A DNA stretch of 6,989 bases from Haliea sp041746975. GTDB lineage: Bacteria; Pseudomonadota; Gammaproteobacteria; Pseudomonadales; Halieaceae. A program made the translations under genes and the position numbers. Position 1 is the first letter of the stretch. Each line of letters begins with the position of its first letter. The notes under the pieces are model-generated. The model saw only the letters and a program-made list of their open reading frames with translations, was not told the origin of the DNA and did not search any database. The stretch lies in the NCBI GenBank assembly GCA_041746975.1, contig JBGTGB010000187.1, positions 1 to 6,989 on the forward strand, in the 5' to 3' direction. This document shows, piece by piece, positions 1 through 5,318 of the stretch.

Positions 1-59
1 ATACCGCGGCCAAGCCCGCCGCTGGCACCCGTGATCAATACCACCATGTTTGCCGCCAT
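1..59 (-). CDS. N-terminus of a classical SDR oxidoreductase (partial, cut by window edge)
   Basis: Only the first 19 codons are present, reading leftward from an ATG at 59. They begin MAANMVVLITGASGGLGRG. The stretch VLITGASGGLGRG is a short hydrophobic beta-strand followed by the TGxxxGxG dinucleotide-binding turn of classical short-chain dehydrogenases, so NAD(P)-dependent oxidoreduction of an alcohol/ketone or hydroxyacyl substrate is the family expectation. The start is supported by GGGAGG (73-68, minus strand) 8 nt upstream; an internal ATG at 47 is a weaker alternative. The ATG overlaps the stop of the upstream gene by one base (TAATG), which implies translational coupling. That upstream gene is a catalytically incomplete SDR-like protein, so the two products may form a complex (inference). 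Substrate and catalytic residues lie outside the window. Confidence 0.8.
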   Translation of the reverse strand, partial: MAANMVVLITGASGGLGRG

Positions 60-697
60 TACCAGGACCTCCCGCAGTCCGCGTGCAGCACCGTGCCGGT
101 GAGACCGCAGCTGTCATTGCCCAGCAACATGCGCACTGCGCCGGCCACCTCTTGGTCCAGGGAGCCGGGGAACCGCTCCAGAGCGGGCGCGGGAGCGACT
201 GGCTGATCAGGACTCATGCGCAGTGGGGTCGTTACGCAGTTGAAACGTACCCGGCGACCACCCTCGGCACGGGCCAGCGAGCGCACCAGGGCCGCGACCC
301 CCTCTGCCACTGCAGTCTCCGGGGCATGGCCGGCACAGTCCAGCGGCGCGGGACGCTCCACCACTGCCACTACACTGCCGCCATCCGCGATCAGCCGCTG
401 TGCCCGTCCCAGCGCCGTGAACCACAGAGTCAGAGCCGATTCGGCGCGCCGGAGCCAGTCGCCCCACGCGCAGGCATTCAAGGTGCCGTGGTTGGCGAGC
501 TCGCTCCAGGCCATCACGATGATATGGGTCTCCTCGGGACCGGTGAGCGCACCGTCACGCCAGCCCTGAAGTTCCGCGTCATCGCCCACAGCCGCACTCG
601 GGAGGGGCTCAAACCGTGCTCCAAGTTGCCGCGCGAGAGCGTCAGTGCAGTCGGTGCCAGTGCCGATCAGTAGTGGCTCGTGCCCAGTCTCGTGCAT
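59..697 (-). CDS. Degenerate SDR-like protein, probably non-catalytic
   Basis: A 212-residue protein with the general plan of a short-chain dehydrogenase but without its working parts. Recognisable pieces are an N-terminal strand-turn LLIGTGTDCTDALARQLGA (9-27) in the place of the Rossmann TGxxxGxG segment, GSVVAVVE (107-114) where the catalytic-Ser strand lies, the helix GVAALVRSLARAEG (133-146), RRVRFNCVTTP (148-158) matching the usual 'IRVNcVaPG', and a C-terminus GLTGTVLHADCGRSW (198-212) matching 'vTGq.l.vDGG'. The YxxxK pair is missing: alignment on the following helix puts Glu127 and Ala131 at those places. The catalytic Ser and the full glycine-rich motif are also absent. It is about 35-40 residues shorter than a typical SDR. 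The start chosen is ATG 697, preceded by GGTGGAG; a GTG at 709 would add four residues. The gene lies 18 nt after the hydrolase stop and is coupled to an intact SDR by TAATG. A structural or regulatory subunit role is inferred; gene decay is the alternative. Confidence 0.75.
   Translation of the reverse strand: MHETGHEPLLIGTGTDCTDALARQLGARFEPLPSAAVGDDAELQGWRDGALTGPEETHIIVMAWSELANHGTLNACAWGDWLRRAESALTLWFTALGRAQRLIADGGSVVAVVERPAPLDCAGHAPETAVAEGVAALVRSLARAEGGRRVRFNCVTTPLRMSPDQPVAPAPALERFPGSLDQEVAGAVRMLLGNDSCGLTGTVLHADCGRSW
68..73 (-). promoter_or_regulatory. Ribosome binding site for the partial SDR
   Basis: The minus strand reads GGGAGG followed by 8 nt and then the ATG at 59. It lies inside the 3' end of the preceding coding region and supports the TAATG-coupled start over the internal ATG at 47. 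Confidence 0.6.
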
Positions 698-703
698 TGC
701 CCG

Positions 704-710
704 CTCCACC
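704..710 (-). promoter_or_regulatory. Ribosome binding site deciding the start of the degenerate SDR
   Basis: GGTGGAG on the minus strand is followed by 6 nt and ATG at 697. The alternative GTG start (709-707) lies inside this motif and has nothing like a Shine-Dalgarno sequence ahead of it, so the ATG is preferred. Confidence 0.55.
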
Positions 711-715
711 GGTCG

Positions 716-1516
716 CTATCGCGACTTAACCAAAACGGACCTTTGCAGGAAGCCAGCCAGGGCGTCGTTGACTTGCCCGGGGCGCTCGACTGGCGCCGTG
801 TGGCCGGATCCCTCAATCAGCACCATGCCCTCGCAGTTTCCCAACTCGCTGGCCAGCGCGCTGGACACCGCCGGTGGATTGGCCTGATTGTGCTCGCTGT
901 GTAGAACCAGTGACGGACAGGTAATCTCCCGCAGCCGCCCGTAAATGTCACTGCGAGTGAGCATGGCGTCATAGACATGGGCCCACTGCCCAGGTGGCCG
1001 GAAACGCCACTTTGCTACCCATGGCGAGGCATCGAAGTCGCCTCCGAACAGAAATTTCAGCATGATGCCCGTTACCTCTGGATCGAAGCCCTGCCGGGTG
1101 ACCAGCTCCTTGAAGCCGAGATACCCATCACGCTCCTCTGCGGACTCCATGCGCTCGTAGGAATCTATCAGTACCAGTGCCAATACCCGCTCTGGATGAG
1201 CGAGGGCAAAGCGTGTGGAAATCCAGCCACCGAATGAGAAGCCCACCAGTACCGCCCGCTGGATCTGCAGGAGATCCAGCAGCGAAAGCAGGTCCGTGGT
1301 GGCATCCTCGATGGTGAACGCGCCGCCCTCGGCAGTTGATTGGCCGTGGAAACGCTGGTCCCACAGGACGCAGCGGAAACGGTCCTGGAGAGCGCTTGCC
1401 TGTGCGCTGAACAGTTCGTGGTCGGTCAGAAAACCGTGACTGAATACGATGGCGGGACCGCTCCCGCCAGTATCCTCGTAGTAGAAGACATTGTCATTGC
1501 AGGCATGAAATGGCAT
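716..1516 (-). CDS. Alpha/beta-fold hydrolase with Asn in place of the usual catalytic Asp
   Basis: This 266-residue protein has the normal length and motif order of cytoplasmic alpha/beta hydrolases (esterase, lactonase and C-C hydrolase types). Visible parts are the oxyanion-hole loop SHGF (26-29), LWDQRFHGQS (51-60), the nucleophile elbow G-F-S-F-G with Ser94, a cap region of roughly 120-195, and the catalytic His239 in EGSGHTAPVERP. The strand-7 acid segment reads LVLHSEHNQANPP, where relatives usually have a 'GeeDxxtPP' type sequence. Asn210 (AAT) sits at the Asp position. Asp118, just after strand 6 (LVLIDS), might act as an alternative acid, as happens in some subfamilies. There is no signal peptide. 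The ATG at 1516 has GGGAG 8 nt upstream. It is first in the leftward set and divergent from the receptor. Ester or lactone hydrolysis in the same catabolic route is inferred; the substrate cannot be read from the sequence. Confidence 0.88.
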   Translation of the reverse strand: MPFHACNDNVFYYEDTGGSGPAIVFSHGFLTDHELFSAQASALQDRFRCVLWDQRFHGQSTAEGGAFTIEDATTDLLSLLDLLQIQRAVLVGFSFGGWISTRFALAHPERVLALVLIDSYERMESAEERDGYLGFKELVTRQGFDPEVTGIMLKFLFGGDFDASPWVAKWRFRPPGQWAHVYDAMLTRSDIYGRLREITCPSLVLHSEHNQANPPAVSSALASELGNCEGMVLIEGSGHTAPVERPGQVNDALAGFLQRSVLVKSR

Positions 1517-1677
1517 AGGCGCAACTCCCGGGTCTCAGGTCCTGCAAGCTTCGCACATCAGTAGCGAAACGCGGAGAGTGCTGTCCGCTATTGACCCTCA
1601 AGTGGCCGCTCCCGCACCCACGGTGATCTTGGACCGCAGTGCCCCGGCGCACACAATCGTAGCCATGATAACAACAG

Positions 1678-1707
1678 GGTCTTGCGCCCGGAACTGGCGC
1701 AGCGACC
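1678..1707 (+). other. Stem-loop in the receptor leader, next to its ribosome binding site
   Basis: TGCGCC (1683-1688) pairs perfectly with GGCGCA (1696-1701) around a 7-nt loop. The helix extends through a T-G wobble (1682/1702) and, past a single bulged C at 1703, through GGTC (1678-1681) with GACC (1704-1707), giving about 11 pairs. Its 3' side ends three bases before the purine-rich AGGAGAGGAG ribosome binding site. It could be an operator dyad in DNA or a 5'-UTR hairpin affecting translation or stability. It is not followed by a U-run, so it does not look like an intrinsic terminator. Confidence 0.4.
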
Positions 1708-1710
1708 GCG

Positions 1711-1720
1711 AGGAGAGGAG
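1711..1720 (+). promoter_or_regulatory. Strong ribosome binding site deciding the receptor start
   Basis: AGGAGAGGAG carries two overlapping GGAG cores and ends 6 nt before ATG 1727. It selects this ATG over the in-frame TTG at 1682, and the choice places a normal signal peptide at the N-terminus. Confidence 0.75.
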
Positions 1721-1726
1721 TTTCCC

Positions 1727-4108
1727 ATGGGCGATCGGAAGAAGATCTACGTCTCGACGGGCAGCGCTGTAGCACTGGTTGCCTCAGCGCTGGTACTGGA
1801 TTCATCGACCGCGATGGCGCAGGCAGAGCCACCGGCCGATCGGCGCATGACTGTGATCGAGGAAGTCACCGTTACCGCCCGCCGCGTGGAAGAATCCTTG
1901 CAGGATACGCCCATCTCGGTGGCGGCGTTCTCACGGCGCGCCCTGGAGGGAATAGGCGCCAGCGAGGCGGGTGATATCGCTCACTACACACCTAACCTGG
2001 CAATTCGCAAACAATCCGGGAGCCAGGATGACTTCGCGGTCGGTATCCGTGGTGTCGCCAATGGGGAACCGGCACTGACCATTGATCCCACCGTTGGCAT
2101 TTACATGGACGGTGTCTACCTGGCCCGCAGTACCGGGGTGGCCTTTGACATTGTCGACCTGGAGCGAATCGAGATTCTCCGGGGTCCCCAGGGCGCCCTG
2201 TTTGGTCGCAATGCCATTGGCGGTGCGATCAACATCGTCACCGAACGCCCGCGTGAGGAACTGGCCTACAGACAGCAGGCGAGTGTCGGCAACAGAAGTC
2301 ATCAGCGCCATCACCTCACCCTCGATACGGGTCGCCACGGCGGTGTAGCCGCCAAACTGTCGGGGCTCTATACCGAGCGTGAGGGCGAGGTCAGGAGTCT
2401 CTACAATGACCGCCGTCAAGGCGCGAATGAGACCGAGGCAGTGCGCCTCGCCCTCAATTGGTCCAAGGAGTCCTTGGTGGCGGACTACAGCTTCGACTAC
2501 TACCGCCGCGAGAGCAACGCGACCATCAATCAGTTGAGTTTTGCCCGCGACACGGTGACCAATCCGGCGTCGCCGTTTTTCGGCGGTCCCTATTTTCAGC
2601 AGGCGGCAGCCGCTGCCAGCGCCAGCCGGGTAGGCCGCCTGCCGGTCAGGGGCACGGATGATGACGACAATCGCTCCCGCATTGACGCCCATGCCCTCAC
2701 GCTCACCTGGGATATCAATCCGGAGCTGACCATCAAGTCGATAAGCAGCTACCGGAAGTGGGATAAGAACCAGTTCGTGGCGATGGACTATGCGAGCTTT
2801 CCCGCTGATGGCATGACCCTGATCGATGTGACGACGTTCATGCCGATTGCGGAGGGGACCCTGGTGCCGATATTCGACACCCGTCGCGACAGCGACCAGA
2901 GGCAGACGACGCAGGAGCTACAGTTCATCGGCTCCGTGCTTGATGAGCGCCTGCGCTATACGACCGGCTTCTACTACTTCGAGGAGACCGGTAATGAGGA
3001 GAACCCGCAGAGTCTGGTAATCCCGACCTGCCTCGCTCTCGGCGAGCCCGGCTGCGCGGCGCTGGGTACCTCGCTGTTTCTCACCCTGCCGGATTTTGCC
3101 TACAGCATCGACAATCGCTCGTGGGCGGTCTATGGCGAGGTCAGCTACGCGTTTACGGAGCGACTGGATGTCATCCTGGGTTACCGCTACACCGAGGACA
3201 GGAAGAAAGCCGAGCTGACCAATGCGTTGGATAACGTCCTCCAGACCGTCGCTGGCAGCAAGAGCTGGAGCAACTTCAATCCGGGCATTACTGCGAGCTA
3301 CAGCTGGTCAGACACGACGACCTACGCGAAGTTGACCACCGGATTCCGCTCCGGCGGCTTCAATGCCAGGGCCACCAGAGTGGAGGATTTTCTTAATCCT
3401 TTCGACGAGGAGGAGATCAGCGCCGCGGAGATCGGCCTGAAGAGTGATCTTCTGGGCAATACCCTGCGCATTAATGCCGCTCTTTTTCACATGCGCTATG
3501 ACGACCAGCAGATCGCCCAGTTCTCGGCCGGGAGCGGAGGCGGGGCGTCGACTATCAGCAACGCCGGTGAATCGACCACCACCGGTATCGAACTCGAGCT
3601 GACCTGGTTGCCGGTGACCGGCCTGATGTTCGCGGCGAACTACGGTTACATCGAACAGGACTTCAAGAGTTTTGAGACCGGTGTTGTCGATCCTGTCAGC
3701 GGCTTTCCCCTGGGTGTTAATGCAGATATCGCGGACAGCGCCAGCACGATCCGCTACGCGCCGAAACACTCAGCTTCGCTGATTGCCGAGTATGAATTCG
3801 CGCCGACGAATAATGGCCAGTTTTCGCTGCGGGTAGATGGTACCTACAGCGGCGCGATCACTTTCCATCCCCAGTACGATCTCTATGATCGTTCCGGCAG
3901 CTACAGTCTACTCAACGCCAGGGCCACGCTGGCCGACATTCCAGCCGGGCGCAGCGGCAGGTTGCGAGGATCCCTGTGGGGCAGGAATCTTGGCAATGAG
4001 AAGTACCGGGATTTCGGTATTGATTTCGGGTCCCTGGGCTACGCGATCAACAGCTATGGTCACTTGCGCAGCTACGGGATCGATATCGTCTATGAGTTCA
4101 ATCGTTGA
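1727..4108 (+). CDS. TonB-dependent outer-membrane receptor
   Basis: A 793-residue ligand-gated beta-barrel that imports a substrate across the outer membrane using TonB-ExbB-ExbD energy. The N-terminus has a positive start (MGDRKK), a hydrophobic core (about 12-24) and a signal peptidase I site after Ala31 (TAMA|QAEPP). The TonB box is EEVTVTA (45-51), followed by the plug domain (about 60-175) with DTPISVAAF and the signature RGPQGALFGRNAIGGAINIVTERP-type segment from Arg152. The remainder alternates aromatic beta-strands and polar loops to the end of the barrel (NLGNEKYRDFG, then GHLRSYGIDIVYEF). A predicted extracellular loop has Cys435 and Cys443, eight residues apart and probably disulfide-bonded. 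The chain ends F-N-R and not with a terminal aromatic. The plug and TonB-box style is common in receptors that sphingomonads and marine gammaproteobacteria carry beside catabolic genes, and no siderophore genes are nearby. Uptake of the hydrophobic substrate of the downstream enzymes is inferred. Confidence 0.95.
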   Translation: MGDRKKIYVSTGSAVALVASALVLDSSTAMAQAEPPADRRMTVIEEVTVTARRVEESLQDTPISVAAFSRRALEGIGASEAGDIAHYTPNLAIRKQSGSQDDFAVGIRGVANGEPALTIDPTVGIYMDGVYLARSTGVAFDIVDLERIEILRGPQGALFGRNAIGGAINIVTERPREELAYRQQASVGNRSHQRHHLTLDTGRHGGVAAKLSGLYTEREGEVRSLYNDRRQGANETEAVRLALNWSKESLVADYSFDYYRRESNATINQLSFARDTVTNPASPFFGGPYFQQAAAAASASRVGRLPVRGTDDDDNRSRIDAHALTLTWDINPELTIKSISSYRKWDKNQFVAMDYASFPADGMTLIDVTTFMPIAEGTLVPIFDTRRDSDQRQTTQELQFIGSVLDERLRYTTGFYYFEETGNEENPQSLVIPTCLALGEPGCAALGTSLFLTLPDFAYSIDNRSWAVYGEVSYAFTERLDVILGYRYTEDRKKAELTNALDNVLQTVAGSKSWSNFNPGITASYSWSDTTTYAKLTTGFRSGGFNARATRVEDFLNPFDEEEISAAEIGLKSDLLGNTLRINAALFHMRYDDQQIAQFSAGSGGGASTISNAGESTTTGIELELTWLPVTGLMFAANYGYIEQDFKSFETGVVDPVSGFPLGVNADIADSASTIRYAPKHSASLIAEYEFAPTNNGQFSLRVDGTYSGAITFHPQYDLYDRSGSYSLLNARATLADIPAGRSGRLRGSLWGRNLGNEKYRDFGIDFGSLGYAINSYGHLRSYGIDIVYEFNR

Positions 4109-4127
4109 CAGGCCGGAGCAATTTCCC

Positions 4128-4511
4128 ATGTTGAATGAATCCAACGAACGTACAGTCCAGCAGCTGTTCGTAGCGTTTTCCCGCATGGACATCAATGAAA
4201 TACTGACCTTCTTCACGATTGACGCCGTTTATCACAAGATCCCGCTTGCGCGCTTTCAGGGCCACGAGGAGATTGCCGGCACCCTCGGTGAGTTTTTCAT
4301 CGAGGGTCTTGCGGTAGAGTTCGAATCGCTGAACGTTGCCGAGCGTGACAACAAGATACTGTCGGAGCGCATTACCCGGGTGAAAAAGGACGGGGTCGAA
4401 CTTGCCATTCCGATCATGGGTATATTCGAGTTTGCGGCTGACGGGCGTATATCTGCCTGGCGTGACTATTTCGATCGGGGTCAGGCCGGCATCGCCCAGG
4501 CGTCCAATTGA
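4128..4511 (+). CDS. Limonene-1,2-epoxide-hydrolase/SnoaL-like (NTF2-fold) protein with altered active site
   Basis: A 127-residue single-domain protein of NTF2-like fold. The features matching the limonene-1,2-epoxide hydrolase group are an N-terminal helix pair (NERTVQQLFVAFSRMDINEIL), AVYHKIPL (33-40), LSERITRV (78-85), LAIPIMGIFEF (92-102) and the C-terminal GRISAWRDYFD (106-116). Compared, from memory, with the Rhodococcus limonene-epoxide hydrolase residues (Tyr53, Asn55, Arg99, Asp101, Asp132), this protein keeps Tyr35, Arg81 and Asp113. It has Lys37 for the Asn and Thr83 for the catalytic Asp. Classical epoxide hydrolysis is therefore doubtful; a related isomerase, dehydratase, binding role or altered mechanism is possible. 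The ATG at 4128 has GGAG 9 nt upstream. The reading frame stays open upstream inside the receptor gene, but that part is out of frame with the receptor and has no SnoaL similarity. The gene starts 19 nt after the receptor stop. Confidence 0.85.
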   Translation: MLNESNERTVQQLFVAFSRMDINEILTFFTIDAVYHKIPLARFQGHEEIAGTLGEFFIEGLAVEFESLNVAERDNKILSERITRVKKDGVELAIPIMGIFEFAADGRISAWRDYFDRGQAGIAQASN

Positions 4512-4514
4512 ATC

Positions 4515-4521
4515 GAGGGAG
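4515..4521 (+). promoter_or_regulatory. Ribosome binding site deciding the start of the hydroxysteroid-dehydrogenase-like SDR
   Basis: GAGGGAG is followed by 8 nt and ATG 4530. The in-frame GTG at 4521 overlaps the motif itself and cannot use it, so ATG 4530 is preferred. Confidence 0.65.
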
Positions 4522-4529
4522 TGCTGACC

Positions 4530-5297
4530 ATGTTTGACCTGAAAGGCAAGGTCGCGCTTATCTCTGGCGCGGCGCGAGGCCAGGGGGAGACGGAGGCGCG
4601 GCTGTTCGCTCAATTGGGTGCGCAGGTGATACTTGCTGATGTCCTGGTCGCTGAAGGTCGCCAGGTGGCGGATGAAATCGGTGGACAGGCTCTCTTCTGC
4701 TCCCTGGATGTCACCTCGCCGGAACAATGGCAGAATGCAGTCAGAGCCGGTGAGGAGCGTTTTGGCCACATCGATGTGCTGGTCAACAATGCCGGTATCA
4801 CTCGTGTCGGCATGATTGAGTCCATGTCGATGGAGGACTACATGGAGGTGATCCGGGTGAATCAGCTGGGCTGCTTCCTCGGCATGCAAGCCTGTGTCCC
4901 CGCAATGCGCAAAGCGGGCCGTGGTTCCATTATCAATATCTCGTCGATGAGCGGCATGACGGGAATGGCCGGCGTGACCGCCTACGTGGCCTCCAAGTGG
5001 GCGATCCGGGGCATGACCAAGAGTGCAGCGCTGGAGTTGGGAAGCTATGGCATCCGGGCGAATTCCGTGCATCCGGGGGCGATCGACACCGCCATGATCA
5101 ATGCGCCGGAATTTGCCGACGTCGACAAGGAGGGAATGGTTGCTTCCCTGCCGGTGCCGAGGTTGGGGCAGTCAATCGACGTGGCCCAGACCGTGGCCTT
5201 TCTCGCTTCCGAGGCCAGCAGCTACTGCTCGGGCGGCGAATATGTGGTCGATGGAGGCTATCTGGCCGGACAGCCGGTGCCACAGCAGGACCTATAA
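4530..5297 (+). CDS. SDR oxidoreductase, 3alpha/20beta-hydroxysteroid dehydrogenase-like
   Basis: A 255-residue cytoplasmic classical short-chain dehydrogenase with every functional element present. The glycine motif is SGAARGQG (Gly13, Gly17, Gly19). Asp37 at the end of strand 2 (VILADV) favours NAD(H) over NADP(H). Asp60 lies in LDVTSP and the NNAG motif is at 86-89. The catalytic tetrad is Asn111, Ser139 (NISSMSG), Tyr152 and Lys156 (YVASK), followed by RANSVHPGAIDTAM (176-189) and the C-terminal SGGEYVVDGG. Length, residue numbering and the segment YVASKWAIRGMTKSAALELG closely resemble bacterial 3alpha/20beta-hydroxysteroid dehydrogenase (Ser139, Tyr152, Lys156), as I recall that enzyme. 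Related cyclic-alcohol dehydrogenases share the same layout, so a cyclic secondary alcohol is a better statement than a steroid. It starts 18 nt after the epoxide-hydrolase-like gene and precedes the P450. It may oxidise the alcohol the P450 makes (inference). Confidence 0.93.
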   Translation: MFDLKGKVALISGAARGQGETEARLFAQLGAQVILADVLVAEGRQVADEIGGQALFCSLDVTSPEQWQNAVRAGEERFGHIDVLVNNAGITRVGMIESMSMEDYMEVIRVNQLGCFLGMQACVPAMRKAGRGSIINISSMSGMTGMAGVTAYVASKWAIRGMTKSAALELGSYGIRANSVHPGAIDTAMINAPEFADVDKEGMVASLPVPRLGQSIDVAQTVAFLASEASSYCSGGEYVVDGGYLAGQPVPQQDL

Positions 5298-5307
5298 ACC
5301 TTTACCC

Positions 5308-5312
5308 AGGAG
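5308..5312 (+). promoter_or_regulatory. Ribosome binding site supporting the P450 GTG start
   Basis: AGGAG is followed by 6 nt and GTG 5319. The product then begins MEFDPFDPKFFEDPWPAYARMR, the usual N-terminus of a soluble bacterial P450, so the GTG start is well supported. Confidence 0.6.
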
Positions 5313-5318
5313 CCAATA

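Larger units (their letters stand above)
1517..1726. promoter_or_regulatory. Divergent intergenic control region
   Basis: This 210-bp non-coding stretch must hold the promoters for both gene sets. Promoter matches are weak. Rightward, TTGGAC (1629-1634) lies 17 bp before CACAAT (1652-1657). Leftward, TATCAT (1670-1665 on the minus strand) is a good -10 match but has a poor -35 17 bp upstream. Two small dyads could be operators: TTCGC (1550-1554) with GCGAA (1564-1568), 9 nt apart, and a nearly palindromic TGCAAGCTTCGCA (1543-1555) overlapping it. A stronger stem-loop lies at 1678-1707 and is listed separately. No regulator gene is in the window, so the controlling protein is unknown. The region role follows from gene orientation; individual elements are tentative. 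Confidence 0.5.

Noticed and set aside
50..673. Plus-strand open frame of about 207 codons
   Set aside because: It is antisense to the SDR-like gene. Its translation is low-complexity, rich in Arg, Pro and His, and matches no family, while the minus strand shows SDR motifs, ribosome binding sites and coupled starts.
1591..1620. TTGACC as a -35 element
   Set aside because: It is a good hexamer match, but the sequence 16-18 bp downstream is GC-rich with no -10-like hexamer.
1682..1726. Longer receptor N-terminus starting at TTG 1682
   Set aside because: The extension would bury the signal peptide behind 15 residues and has no ribosome binding site. ATG 1727 has an excellent one.
1931..2692. 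Minus-strand open frame of about 253 codons inside the receptor gene
   Set aside because: It is a shadow of GC-biased codon use in the receptor, with no recognisable motif and no ribosome binding site.
3837..4127. Upstream in-frame extension of the epoxide-hydrolase-like protein
   Set aside because: This part overlaps the receptor's barrel-end coding in another frame and looks like random Ser/Pro/Thr-rich translation. Family similarity begins at ATG 4128.
4122..4130. TTTCCCATG before both the receptor (1721-1729) and the epoxide-hydrolase-like gene
   Set aside because: A nine-base identity that includes the start codon can arise by chance. It has no dyad and is not seen before the other starts.
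4098..5072. Minus-strand open frame of about 324 codons
   Set aside because: It spans two well-supported plus-strand genes antisense, is His- and Arg-rich and shows no domain.
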